In this document: positions 8,766-16,666 of the stretch, piece by piece | Layout of the letters: every line of letters begins with the position of its first letter | Numbering within the stretch: the first letter of the stretch is position 1 | Assembly (NCBI RefSeq): GCF_029813785.1 | Contig: NZ_JARVKY010000044.1 | Coordinates: 1-33,398, forward strand | Length of the DNA: 33,398 nucleotides | Origin: Streptomyces sp. DH41 | Lineage (GTDB): Bacteria; Actinomycetota; Actinomycetes; Streptomycetales; Streptomycetaceae | Reading direction: 5' to 3' | Position numbers and translations under genes: made by a program | The notes under the pieces: model-generated | What the model was told of the DNA's origin: nothing | What the model saw: only the letters and a program-made list of their open reading frames with translations | The model's database searches: none

Positions 8766-10088
8766 GCGTGGGGTCGACCACGTTCGAGACTCTGGGCCGT
8801 GGCGGGCGTGGCGGCCCTCGGGTTCATCATCGTGCTGGAGATCGCCGCGCGTCGCTACGGCCTGCCGGGGCCGATGACCAACCAGGCGAAAGAGGTGATA
8901 ACCGCCCCCGCGTCGGGGCCGCTTCTGTACGCGAGCATGGCGTTGATGATGGTGGTGCTCACCTGGCGACAGCGGTTCGTCGCGGCCGGCGTCGCGATCG
9001 GGATCGACGTCGTCTTCCTGTTGGTGCGGTGGGTGTTCGACGCCGGGGTGACCGAGGGCCACTCCTTCGGCAACGGCGCGTTGTGGGTGATCCTGGGGTG
9101 TGCGGTCATCGCCGTCACGCGTCGCACCGGCCAGGAACGGGTCCTGCTGCTGAAAGGCGTCGGGCTGGGCCTGCTGCTGGTGGCCGGCCGCAAGACCGGC
9201 GACACCTGGCTGCTGATCACGTCGAAGGCCCACCCGTCGGTGCTCGACCCCTACGTGGCGGTCGCCGATCACGCGCTGGGGGATCCGTCGTGGCTGGCAG
9301 GCCGGATGGTCGCCGCCACGGGCCCGATCGGTGAGCACGTTCTCGACTGGGTCTACGCACAACTCGCGGTGGCCGCGGTCGTCGTCGCCCTGTACCAGCT
9401 GCGCAACGTGGCGGCCGAGCGCCGGTTCCCGGGCCACCACCTGGTACGCACCTTCCTGGTGATCGGCCTCCTCGGGCCCGCCGTCTACATGATCTACCCG
9501 GTGGTCGGACCGGTCTTCACCTACGGCACCGGCGCGTTCGGCACCGGCGGCGAACAGTGGGCGGTGGCCAACCTGTGGCCGGACACGCTCCCGCCGATGA
9601 CCACGCCGCAGTCGTGGACGTACGACGACATCACACCCCGCAACTGCATGCCCAGCCTGCACACGGCGTGGGCCACCGTGATCTTCATCCATTCCCGAAA
9701 GGCCCCGCGCGTTCTGCGATTCGCAGGAACGTTTTGGCTTATCGCTACGCTGTGCGCGACGCTCGGATTCGGTTATCACTACGGAATAGACATCCTCGCC
9801 GGAGTGGTTTTCGCGGTCACGATCGAGGCGGGGCTGCGCTCGTTCGACCGCGGCTGGGACCGGCCCGGAATCCAGCTGGTCGCTTACGGAGCGGTGGTCT
9901 TCGCCGCGCTTCTGGCGTCGGCTCGCTATCTCCCGATGGAAATGGCCGCCCGCCCCTGGGTGTTCGGCCCTCTTCTCGTTCTTGCGATGGCCTCGGTCGT
10001 GTACGGGTATGCGCGGACCGTCAGGCTGTGGGATCCGCAGGCCGCGGCCCCGGCGCCGAAACCGGAACCACGACTCGAACTGATCTGA
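8718..10088 (+). CDS. PAP2-superfamily membrane phosphatase (AUR1-like)
   Basis: A 456-residue polytopic membrane protein, probably a lipid phosphatase or phosphotransferase. About ten hydrophobic segments are visible. The PAP2 catalytic motifs are near the C-terminal third: NCMPSLHTAWA (the conserved SLH with catalytic His) and GFGYHYGIDILAG (second catalytic His and Asp). This spacing and wording match the AUR1/inositol-phosphoryl-transferase-like branch of PAP2 proteins in actinobacteria. The N-terminal half adds extra helices. The start ATG at 8718 has only a weak GAAGA ribosome site. Codon use is slightly less GC-rich near 9690-9860 than in the neighbours. Substrate unknown. Confidence 0.85.
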   Translation: MPSPVRSRIKWRTRFSAWGRPRSRLWAVAGVAALGFIIVLEIAARRYGLPGPMTNQAKEVITAPASGPLLYASMALMMVVLTWRQRFVAAGVAIGIDVVFLLVRWVFDAGVTEGHSFGNGALWVILGCAVIAVTRRTGQERVLLLKGVGLGLLLVAGRKTGDTWLLITSKAHPSVLDPYVAVADHALGDPSWLAGRMVAATGPIGEHVLDWVYAQLAVAAVVVALYQLRNVAAERRFPGHHLVRTFLVIGLLGPAVYMIYPVVGPVFTYGTGAFGTGGEQWAVANLWPDTLPPMTTPQSWTYDDITPRNCMPSLHTAWATVIFIHSRKAPRVLRFAGTFWLIATLCATLGFGYHYGIDILAGVVFAVTIEAGLRSFDRGWDRPGIQLVAYGAVVFAALLASARYLPMEMAARPWVFGPLLVLAMASVVYGYARTVRLWDPQAAAPAPKPEPRLELI

Positions 10089-10188
10089 CGGGTCGCCACC
10101 CGGCCGGGTGGCCGGGCCGCCGCCTCCCTGACAGCATGGTCAGTTCTGGAGAAGCGCCGGTGACCCGGTCGCCCATACCGTCGAAGAC

Positions 10189-10821
10189 ATGAACTCCATC
10201 GACTCCGTCACCCTGGAGGTGGCCGACACCGAGGCGGCCGCCCACTTCTACTCCGCCGCCTTCGGGCTGGACCCGTCGAGGGTGCGCCTGCGCGCGTCCG
10301 AGGCCCCCACGACCGGCTTCCGCGGCTTCACCCTGTCACTCGTGGTGTCCCAGCCGGGCAACGTCGACGCGCTCGTCGCCGCCGCCCTCGACGCCGGCGC
10401 CACCACCCTCAAGCCCGCCGCGAAGTCGCTGTGGGGCTACGGCGGCGTCGTCCAGGCCCCGGACGGCACCGTCTGGCAGATCGCGACGTCGGCGAAGAAG
10501 GACACCGGCCCGCCGGCCCGGGACATCGACGAGATCGTGCTGCTCCTGGGCGTCGAGGACGTGAAGGCCAGCAAGCGGTTCTACGTCGAGCAGGGCCTCA
10601 CCGTGGGCAAGAGCTTCGGCGGCAAGTACGTCGAGTTCGCCACCGGGCCGGACACCGTCAAGCTGTCCCTGTACAAGCGCCGTGGCCTTGCCAAGGTCGC
10701 GGGCGTCTCCGCCGACGGCACCGGATCCCACCGGCTCGTACTGTCCGGCGCCGCCCGCCCGTTCAGCGACCCGGACGGGTTCGTCTGGGAATCCGCGGTG
10801 CCGCGGACGGTCACCGGCTGA
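10189..10821 (+). CDS. VOC-family (glyoxalase/bleomycin-resistance fold) protein
   Basis: A 210-residue cytoplasmic protein made of two vicinal-oxygen-chelate modules: residues about 1-100 (SVTLEVADTEAAAHFYSAAF) and about 112-205 (EIVLLLGVEDVKASKRFYVE). Each has the typical beta-alpha-beta start and an FYxxxxGL-type helix. The family includes metal-dependent dioxygenases, glyoxalases and drug-sequestering proteins. The expected metal-binding His/Glu set is not obvious: the first module starts SIDSVTLEV rather than with a His. A binding or vestigial enzymatic role is therefore possible. It lies alone between PAP2 and a convergent MerR gene. Confidence 0.85.
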   Translation: MNSIDSVTLEVADTEAAAHFYSAAFGLDPSRVRLRASEAPTTGFRGFTLSLVVSQPGNVDALVAAALDAGATTLKPAAKSLWGYGGVVQAPDGTVWQIATSAKKDTGPPARDIDEIVLLLGVEDVKASKRFYVEQGLTVGKSFGGKYVEFATGPDTVKLSLYKRRGLAKVAGVSADGTGSHRLVLSGAARPFSDPDGFVWESAVPRTVTG

Positions 10822-10868
10822 CCGCGAGCGCGGGAAGCCCAGCCCCCTGGGGCGCTGGGCCGCGGGCG

Positions 10869-11273
10869 TCAGGCTCCGGCTTCCATCCGGCCGCGCAGGG
10901 TGGCGGCGAAGTCCTCGGCCATGGCCAGGCGGGACCGCAGGGTCTCGCAGCGGGCGTCGGCCGTCTTCCGGTAGGCGTCCAGCCGCTCCCGCAGGCGCTC
11001 CAGGTCCGCTCCGGCGGGCGGGCTGTCGACGGAGGCCAGCCGGTCGGTGATGTCCAGCAGGTCCCGCATCTCCTCCAGGGAGAAGTCCAGCGGTTTCATC
11101 CGGCGGATCACCATCAGGCGCTCGACGTCGGACTCCGTGTAGAGCCGGAAGCCGCCCTTGCTGCGGGCCGAGGGGACCACCAGACCGACCTCCTCGTAGT
11201 GACGGATGGTGCGCAGCGACAAACCGGTCCGCTCGGCCACCTCGCCGATCTGCATCTGCCGCTGATCCGTCAT
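10869..11273 (-). CDS. MerR-family transcriptional regulator
   Basis: A 134-residue regulator. The N-terminal winged helix-turn-helix is clear (MQIGEVAERTGLSLRTIRHY, then the wing residues GGFRLY), followed by a long dimerisation coiled coil of about 60 residues rich in Leu, Arg and Glu. There is no C-terminal metal-binding cysteine cluster (one Cys only), so it is probably not a metal sensor. The ATG at 11273 gives the standard MerR start. It is divergent from the SulP transporter gene across 329 bp and probably regulates that gene and itself; this is inference from arrangement. Confidence 0.9.
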   Translation of the reverse strand: MTDQRQMQIGEVAERTGLSLRTIRHYEEVGLVVPSARSKGGFRLYTESDVERLMVIRRMKPLDFSLEEMRDLLDITDRLASVDSPPAGADLERLRERLDAYRKTADARCETLRSRLAMAEDFAATLRGRMEAGA

Positions 11274-11394
11274 CGCCCCAGAATCCCCTTCGTTGTTTCC
11301 TTCGACCTTCGAACCGTAAAGCATCTAGGGGCGAGTGGCGTGAATCACGGTATTCCGGTCGGTGTTCACCTGCGTTTCACATGCCGCCACTCGC

Positions 11395-11466
11395 ACTCTG
11401 CCCTTACGTCAGGGTAGAGTCTTCGTGTGTTCGCCGTGGCGGGGGCCCCGACGGCGTGCGAAGACT
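11395..11466 (+). promoter_or_regulatory. Adjoining hairpins in the MerR-SulP intergenic region
   Basis: The 329-bp region between the MerR and SulP starts contains a 10-bp inverted repeat with one mismatch (11395-11404/11411-11420). Directly after it, sharing three bases, comes a three-tier hairpin: AGTCTTCG pairs with 11459-11466, CGCCGT (11432) with ACGGCG (11451), and CGGGG (11440) with CCCCG (11446). Further on, 11518-11540 holds a GTCATG/CATGAC stem. The long distance to the SulP ATG suggests a structured leader or several operators. It does not match any riboswitch class I could recognise. Confidence 0.5.
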
Positions 11467-11602
11467 TCCGGGCCATGATGCCCGACCGAGGGGCTCCGCT
11501 CCCTTCGCAGGTACGGGGTCATGTGCGCCTACGGCATGACTTCGCAGACGACGCGCACGCGTACCCCGCCGGTGACGCACGCGCCCGAACAGGAACGGTT
11601 GC

Positions 11603-13105
11603 ATGTCCTCACTGCTGCCCGCGGCGCCCAGGTTCCGCCTGTCCAAGCCCGAGTGGCTCGACTCCCCGAAGGTCCTGCGCACCGAGGTGCTGGCCGGCCT
11701 GGTCGTCGCCCTCGCGCTCATCCCGGAGGCGATCTCCTTCTCGATCATCGCCGGAGTGGACCCGGCGATCGGGCTGTTCGCGTCCTTCACCATGGCGGTC
11801 GTCATCTCGGTCGTCGGCGGCCGCAAGGCGATGATCTCCGCGGCCACCGGTGCGGTCGCCCTGGTCATCGCCCCGCTCAATCAGGAGCACGGCCTCGGCT
11901 ACCTGATCGCGGCCGTCATCCTCGCCGGTGTCTTCCAGGTGCTCCTCGGCGCGGTCGGCGTGGCCAAGCTCATGCGCTTCGTGCCGCGCAGCGTGATGGT
12001 CGGCTTCGTCAACGCCCTGGCCGTCCTGATCTTCATGGCCCAGGTGCCCGAGATGCGCGACGTCCCCTGGGCCGTCTACCCGCTCCTCGCCGGCGGCCTG
12101 GCCCTCATGGTGTTCTTCCCGAAGGTCACCAAGGTGATCCCGGCGCCCCTGGTCTCCATCGTCGTCCTGACCGTGATCACCGTCGCCGCCGGCATCGCCG
12201 TCCCCACCGTCGGCGACAAGGGCGAGCTGCCGTCCTCCCTGCCCGTCCCGGGCCTGCCGGACGTCCCGTTCACCCTGGACACGCTCACCACCATCGCCCC
12301 CTACGCCCTCGCCATGGCGCTGGTGGGCCTGATGGAGTCCCTCATGACGGCCAAGCTCGTCGACGACATCACCGACACCCGCTCCAACAAGACCCGCGAG
12401 TCCATCGGCCAGGGCGTCGCCAACATCGTCACCGGCTTCTTCGGCGGCATGGGCGGCTGCGCCATGATCGGCCAGACCATGATCAACGTCCGGGTCTCCG
12501 GCGCCCGGACCCGCCTGTCCACCTTCCTGGCGGGCTCCTTCCTCATGGTCCTGTGCGTCGTCTTCGGCCCGGTCGTCTCCGACATCCCCATGGCCGCCCT
12601 CGTCGCCGTCATGGTCATGGTGTCGGTCGCCACCTTCGACTGGCACTCCATCTCGCCCAGGACCCTCAAGCGCATGCCGCTGGGCGAGACGATCGTCATG
12701 GTGACCACGGTGGTGGTCGTCGTCGCCACCCACAACCTCGCCATCGGCGTGGTCGTCGGCACCGTCGCCGCGATGATCATCTTCGCCAGGAGGGTCGCCC
12801 ACCTGGCCAATGTCTCCGGCGTCGTCGACCCCGACGGCAAGCAGGTCGTCTACTCGGTCACCGGCGAGCTGTTCTTCGCCTCCTCCAACGACCTGGTCCA
12901 CCAGTTCGACTACAAGGGTGACCCCGACGACGTCGTCATCGACCTCTCCGGCACCCACATCTGGGACGCCTCCTCCGTCGCCGCCCTCGACGCGATCGAG
13001 ACCAAGTACGCCCAGCGCGGCAAGAAGGTCACCATCGTGGGCCTCAACGAGCCCAGCGCCGACATGCACCAGCGCCTCGCCGGCCAACTGACCGGCGGCC
13101 ACTGA
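11603..13105 (+). CDS. SulP-family anion transporter with STAS domain
   Basis: A 500-residue inner-membrane transporter of the SLC26/SulP family, which moves sulfate, bicarbonate or related anions. Many membrane helices span residues 25-400. The family start motif region (VLAGLVVALALIPEAISFSI) is followed by the conserved AATGAVALV loop. The C-terminal STAS domain (about 420-495) includes DLSGTHIWDASSVAALDAIE, the conserved loop that is phosphorylated in anti-sigma antagonists. The closest look is to BicA-like bicarbonate transporters, but the substrate is not certain. ATG 11603 has an AGGAA site seven bases upstream. It is divergent from a MerR regulator. Confidence 0.9.
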   Translation: MSSLLPAAPRFRLSKPEWLDSPKVLRTEVLAGLVVALALIPEAISFSIIAGVDPAIGLFASFTMAVVISVVGGRKAMISAATGAVALVIAPLNQEHGLGYLIAAVILAGVFQVLLGAVGVAKLMRFVPRSVMVGFVNALAVLIFMAQVPEMRDVPWAVYPLLAGGLALMVFFPKVTKVIPAPLVSIVVLTVITVAAGIAVPTVGDKGELPSSLPVPGLPDVPFTLDTLTTIAPYALAMALVGLMESLMTAKLVDDITDTRSNKTRESIGQGVANIVTGFFGGMGGCAMIGQTMINVRVSGARTRLSTFLAGSFLMVLCVVFGPVVSDIPMAALVAVMVMVSVATFDWHSISPRTLKRMPLGETIVMVTTVVVVVATHNLAIGVVVGTVAAMIIFARRVAHLANVSGVVDPDGKQVVYSVTGELFFASSNDLVHQFDYKGDPDDVVIDLSGTHIWDASSVAALDAIETKYAQRGKKVTIVGLNEPSADMHQRLAGQLTGGH

Positions 13106-13110
13106 CCGCG

Positions 13111-13125
13111 CCCGCCCCGGGCGGG
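13111..13125. terminator. Short GC hairpin between convergent genes
   Basis: CCCGCCC pairs with GGGCGGG in the 35-bp gap between the SulP stop (13105) and the convergent esterase stop (13141). It may serve both directions; the fully paired form would leave a one-base loop, so in practice the stem is about five pairs. Confidence 0.45.
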
Positions 13126-13140
13126 ATGCTCCTATGGATG

Positions 13141-14820
13141 TCAGTCCAGGGACTTCCAGAAGCCGTACCGGTGGTCCTTCGCGAAGTCGACCGCGTGCGT
13201 TCCTCCCGGCCCGGAGGCGAGAGAGTACGCGTTCGGCGCGGCCGGAGTGGTGGGCTTCCAGCGTGCCTCGCCGGTGCGGGCGAAGTCCGACCAGATCCGG
13301 ATCATCGAGTCGGAGAGGCGCCGCTGCGCGTCGGTGAGCGGCTCGAACTCGGTGAGCTCGAAGAGGTAGGGGAGCTCGAAGGTGTGCGCGGCGCCCATCG
13401 GGAAGGAAGGCTTCGGGTAGCTCTCCGCGTCCGCGTACCAGGGCGTCTCATGGTCGGCGAACTCGTACGTATAGGTACGGACGGCACGCGAGAGGGCCCG
13501 GCCGGTGTCGACCGTCAGCCGGGCGAGGTCGGAGTCGGTGAGAACCGCCCCCAGGGCGAGGGCCGGATTGCCGTCGTACGCGGCGACGGGGTAGCGGGCG
13601 GCGACCGCGGCGGCCTTCTCCGGGCCGAACTCCTCGTCCAGGCGGGCGCGGTAGTCGGCCTCGTCGAGTGTCGCCGCCGGGTCCTGAGTGCCGGCCTTCT
13701 TGCCCAGCTCCGCTCCGTACACCCCCGTCCGTCCCTCCTCGCGGTTGATGCCCTGGAGAACCGGCACCTTGTTGAACTCGCCGGTGGCGAAGGCTTCCCG
13801 CGGCGTGCGCGGCAGGAGCCGGCCGCCGTAGACCGGCCCGTAGGGATAGGGGCTCCGCCCGAAGTCGTACACCAGGTCCTCGGGTTCGGCGGTGCGCCAG
13901 TCGGTGCGCCGGTCGGTGCGCCGGTCGGTGCGCCGGTCGGTGCGCCGGTCGGTGCGCCGGTCGGCGGGCTTGCCGGTCCGGGCCCCGGCGTCCTCGGTGA
14001 CCCTTTCCCCGATCGCCCGGGCGGCCTTCTCGCCCTGCTCCAGCGCGTCCGCGCGTTCACGGGTGTTGGCCGTACTGAGGCACGCCCCGCTCTGCAGGAC
14101 GGCCCGGTGGAAGAGACCGGCCGAGGACGGGGCGACCAGGTGGGCGCAGGTGCTGTAGGCGCCGGCGGATTCGCCGAACAGGGTCACGTTGTCCCGGTCG
14201 CCGCCGAAGGCGGCGGCATTGCGCTGGACCCAGCGCAGAGCCGCCTGCTGGTCGAGGAAGCCGTAGTTGCCGGACTCCCCGCGGCGGCGGCCCTCCAGGT
14301 CGGGGTGGGCGAGGTAGCCGAGGGCGCCGAGGCGGTAGTTGACGGTCACCACGACCACGTCGCCCCGGGCCGCCAGCCGCCGGGCGCCGTGCATGTCCCC
14401 GGAACCGTCGGTGTGGTCGCCGCCGTGCAGGTAGACCATGACCGGCCTGGGCCCGGCCGAGACGGTGCGCGGGGTGGTCACGTTGACGAAGAGGCAGTCC
14501 TCGTCCAAGGAGGAGGGGCCGGCCGGCGGGGTGGATCCCGTCTGCGGGCAGGCACTGCCCGGCCGGGTGGCGTCCAGGACACCGTGCCAGCGTCTCGCGG
14601 GCGCGGTGGGCGCCCAGCGCCGCTCGCCGGTGGGCGGGGCGGCGTAGGGGATGCCCTGGAAGACGCGCACGGTGTCGGTCACCGTGCCGCGGACCGTGCC
14701 CTTGTCGGTGCGTACGACGGGACCGGCGCCGTGGCCCGTGGCGGCGGCGGTGCCCGTCGCGCTGACGAGTCCCGCGGTGATGCCGAGGGCGATGGCCAGG
14801 TGTGCTGTCTTCTTCAACAT
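13141..14820 (-). CDS. Secreted type-B carboxylesterase
   Basis: A 559-residue alpha/beta-hydrolase with a Sec signal peptide (LKK, a hydrophobic core 8-20, cleavage after about Ala27). The type-B carboxylesterase triad is visible: Ser218 in FGESAGA, an acid at Glu361 or Glu362 in NREEGRTG, and His479 in GAAHTFELPY. The oxyanion motif LHGGDHTDG (131-139) and EDCLFVNV (107-114) are also present. It hydrolyses carboxylic esters outside the cell; substrate unknown. Residues 287-310 are six tandem copies of a four-residue Asp-Arg-Arg-Thr unit (first-copied unit has Trp), encoded by a 12-bp DNA repeat and placed between the core and the lid region. No clear ribosome site precedes ATG 14820. Confidence 0.92.
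   Translation of the reverse strand: MLKKTAHLAIALGITAGLVSATGTAAATGHGAGPVVRTDKGTVRGTVTDTVRVFQGIPYAAPPTGERRWAPTAPARRWHGVLDATRPGSACPQTGSTPPAGPSSLDEDCLFVNVTTPRTVSAGPRPVMVYLHGGDHTDGSGDMHGARRLAARGDVVVVTVNYRLGALGYLAHPDLEGRRRGESGNYGFLDQQAALRWVQRNAAAFGGDRDNVTLFGESAGAYSTCAHLVAPSSAGLFHRAVLQSGACLSTANTRERADALEQGEKAARAIGERVTEDAGARTGKPADRRTDRRTDRRTDRRTDRRTDWRTAEPEDLVYDFGRSPYPYGPVYGGRLLPRTPREAFATGEFNKVPVLQGINREEGRTGVYGAELGKKAGTQDPAATLDEADYRARLDEEFGPEKAAAVAARYPVAAYDGNPALALGAVLTDSDLARLTVDTGRALSRAVRTYTYEFADHETPWYADAESYPKPSFPMGAAHTFELPYLFELTEFEPLTDAQRRLSDSMIRIWSDFARTGEARWKPTTPAAPNAYSLASGPGGTHAVDFAKDHRYGFWKSLD
13891..13962 (-). repeat. 12-bp tandem repeat inside the esterase gene
   Basis: Six back-to-back units of GGTGCGCCGGTC run from 13891 to 13962. 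Five are identical and the first has one mismatch. Because 12 is a multiple of three, copy-number change keeps the reading frame and adds or removes one Asp-Arg-Arg-Thr unit (residues 287-310 of the esterase). Confidence 0.95.
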
Positions 14821-14857
14821 GACGGTCAGCGTAGGAAGTCGGGGCCCGGAGGAGGAT

Positions 14858-14916
14858 CCGGTCAGCCACCCACGGGGTAGTGGGGGAGCCCCACCACCCC
14901 GTGGGTGGCTGACCGG
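14858..14916 (-). terminator. Very long hairpin terminator
   Basis: Arms 14858-14885 and 14889-14916 (28 bases each) are complementary with a single mismatch at 14879, around a 3-base loop. The hairpin lies 40 bases past the end of the broken deacetylase gene and upstream of the esterase gene, both on the minus strand. It should isolate the two. Confidence 0.85.
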
Positions 14917-14955
14917 CTCGCCTGTCGCACGCCGGGGCCGGCCGGAGCCGGGGAC

Positions 14956-15731
14956 TCAGCGCACCGGGAAGCCGAAGGAGTAGCCCTGCTCCTTCAGCCA
15001 GGGCAGGACGCGGCGCAGGGCTTCGACGGTCTGGGAGCGGTCGCCTCCCGCGTCGTGGAAGAGGAGCGTCGGCCCGTTGGGAAGCTCCCGCTCGACGGTG
15101 GCGACGATGGCGTCCGCGCCCGGTCGCTCGAAGTCCTTGGTGTCACGTTCCACCCCAGCGGGCGCATGCCGCGTGAGGCGGCGAGCGTACGGCTGTAGGG
15201 GGTGAAGGCCCCGCCGGGCGCCCGGTAGTACATCGGCCGTACGCCGCCGGACGCCTCGATGATCATGCGTTCGGCGTCGAGGATCTCCTGCGACTGGTAG
15301 GCCTCGGACTTCTTGTCCATGGCGGTGTCGTGGGACACCGTGTGGTCGCACAGCCGGTGTCCGGCCGCGACTACGTCCTTCACGAGGTCCGGGTGGGCCT
15401 GCGCCTGCGTCCCCGTCACGCAGAACGTGGCCTTCACCCCGTGCTCGCGCAGCAGGTCGAGTACTTGGGGGGTCCACGCGGGGTCGGGGCCGTCGTCGAT
15501 GGTGATGTTCACGCCGCGCGGCCCCTTGTCCGAGGCGTGCGCGATGGTGACGTCGACCGGCTCGACACCACCGCCCGCCGGCGTGGCCGACGCGGTCGCC
15601 TTCGGCGACGGTCCGCCCACGGGGTCGGCCTGCGCGGTCCACACCGAGGCGCCGACGGCGAGCACCGTCACCCCGAGCGCCGCCCCGACCATCTTGCCGT
15701 ACCAGCCCCGCCCGCCACCGTGCCGTGCCAT
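14956..15731 (-). pseudogene. Polysaccharide deacetylase, one-base frameshift
   Basis: This encodes an NodB-type polysaccharide deacetylase (carbohydrate esterase 4) of about 258 residues with an N-terminal membrane anchor or signal (about 12-34). Upstream of the break are TIDDGPD (metal-binding Asp pair), HTVSHDT (metal-binding His pair) and YYRAPGG. The reading frame is lost after GMRPLGWNV. The family continuation DTKDFERPG, then LLFHDAGGDR and the C-terminus, appear in the next frame down to the stop at 14956. Insertion of a single base between 15144 and 15145 restores a continuous protein. Either the gene is a recent pseudogene or the assembly has a one-base error. Without repair, the first frame reads on to a stop inside 14994-14996, giving a scrambled tail lacking the last catalytic motifs. 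Confidence 0.9.
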
Positions 15732-15868
15732 GTCCGCCCCACTTCCGCCCCGTTGCCCGTCGGTACTCGTCGCTTCGAGACCAACTGACAGGACGACGAA
15801 AGGTGACCACGGGATGCGTCCGTTACCGATCACGGACAATCCCGGCGGAGTTCGCGGACAACTCGACG

Positions 15869-15916
15869 GTCACCCGTCCCGCGTCCGCCGTCACCCGTCC
15901 CGCGTCCGCCGTCACC
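15869..15916. repeat. 21-bp direct repeat upstream of GNAT gene
   Basis: Two identical 21-bp units (15869-15889 and 15890-15910, beginning GTCACCCGTCCCGCG) are followed by the first six bases of a third. The repeat lies directly upstream of the GNAT promoter, within its expected -35 zone. Confidence 0.85.
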
Positions 15917-15921
15917 GGCGA

Positions 15922-15927
15922 TAGGGT
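15922..15927 (+). promoter_or_regulatory. Candidate -10 box, leaderless GNAT transcript
   Basis: TAGGGT lies six bases before the ATG at 15934. No ribosome site is visible. This spacing is typical of Streptomyces leaderless transcripts that begin at the start codon. No good -35 is seen. Confidence 0.4.
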
Positions 15928-15933
15928 CCCCGC

Positions 15934-16509
15934 ATGTACCCGGTCCAGCGTTCCGGCCGGCGCCTCGGCCTACGTGAACTCACCGTCGACGACGTGGACG
16001 CGGTGCTCGCCGTCTACGGTGACCCCAGGGTGACGGAACACCTGTCGTTCGAACCCCGCACCCGCGAGCAGACCGGCCAAATCGTCGCCCGCTCCGTCGC
16101 GTCGGCGACGGCACAGCCCCGTACCGAGTACGCGCTGGCGGTGGTCACTTCGCCCTCCGGCCGTCTGATCGGGTTCGCCCGGCTGGCGACGGACCCGCAC
16201 CAGCAGCGCGCGGCCACCATGGGTTTCGCCCTCCGCCCGGACGCCTGGGGCACCGGCCACGGCACCGAGACCGTACGCCTCCTGCTGGCCCTGGCCTTCG
16301 AGGACCTGGCCCTGCACCGCGTCTGGGGCGCCCGCTCCCCCCTCAACACCGCCTCGGCCCGCACCATGGCCGCGGCAGGCATGACGGAGGAGGGCACGAT
16401 CCGCGGCCACGTCCAGAAGGCGGGCCGATGGCGGGACTCGGTGGTCCACGCGATCCTGGCGGAGGAGTGGGAGCCCCGGCCGCCCTCCTCCCCGGCGCGA
16501 GGTGGGTGA
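15934..16509 (+). CDS. GNAT-family N-acetyltransferase (RimJ/RimL-like)
   Basis: A 191-residue cytoplasmic acetyltransferase that would transfer acetyl from acetyl-CoA to an amine. It shows the RimJ/RimL pattern: an N-terminal LGLRELTVDDVDAVLAVYGD and a central beta strand pair. The CoA-binding stretch follows (FALRPDAWGTGHGTETVRLL; the Q/RxxGxG/A loop is here DAWGTGHG). The family end pattern LNTASARTMAAAGMTEEG comes next, then RWRDSVVHAIL. Substrate unknown (ribosomal protein, small molecule or antibiotic). A 7-bp inverted repeat with a 5-base loop spans the stop codon (16497-16515) and may act as a weak terminator. Confidence 0.9.
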   Translation: MYPVQRSGRRLGLRELTVDDVDAVLAVYGDPRVTEHLSFEPRTREQTGQIVARSVASATAQPRTEYALAVVTSPSGRLIGFARLATDPHQQRAATMGFALRPDAWGTGHGTETVRLLLALAFEDLALHRVWGARSPLNTASARTMAAAGMTEEGTIRGHVQKAGRWRDSVVHAILAEEWEPRPPSSPARGG

Positions 16510-16666
16510 CCTCGCCGTCCTGGAACGCCCCGTTGACCTGGGCGCAGCCCCGCGGCGCCCAGGGTGAACCTGGGTGCGGGCTGTGGACCCGGATCGAGTG
16601 GTTTGAACACCTCTTCCGTGTGAAGTCACTACCTCCGTGTCGCTCGTGAGCCAAGAGTGATGCGCG

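Noticed and set aside
11395..11602. ydaO-type (c-di-AMP) or other known riboswitch before SulP
   Set aside because: I looked for the conserved core sequences and did not see them; stems alone are not enough.
11521..13102. Long open frames on both strands over the SulP gene
   Set aside because: Shadows of the transporter gene, with low-complexity His/Arg or Asp/Gly/Val sequences.
13891..13962. CRISPR-like tandem repeat
   Set aside because: Units are contiguous 12-mers without spacers and lie inside a coding sequence.
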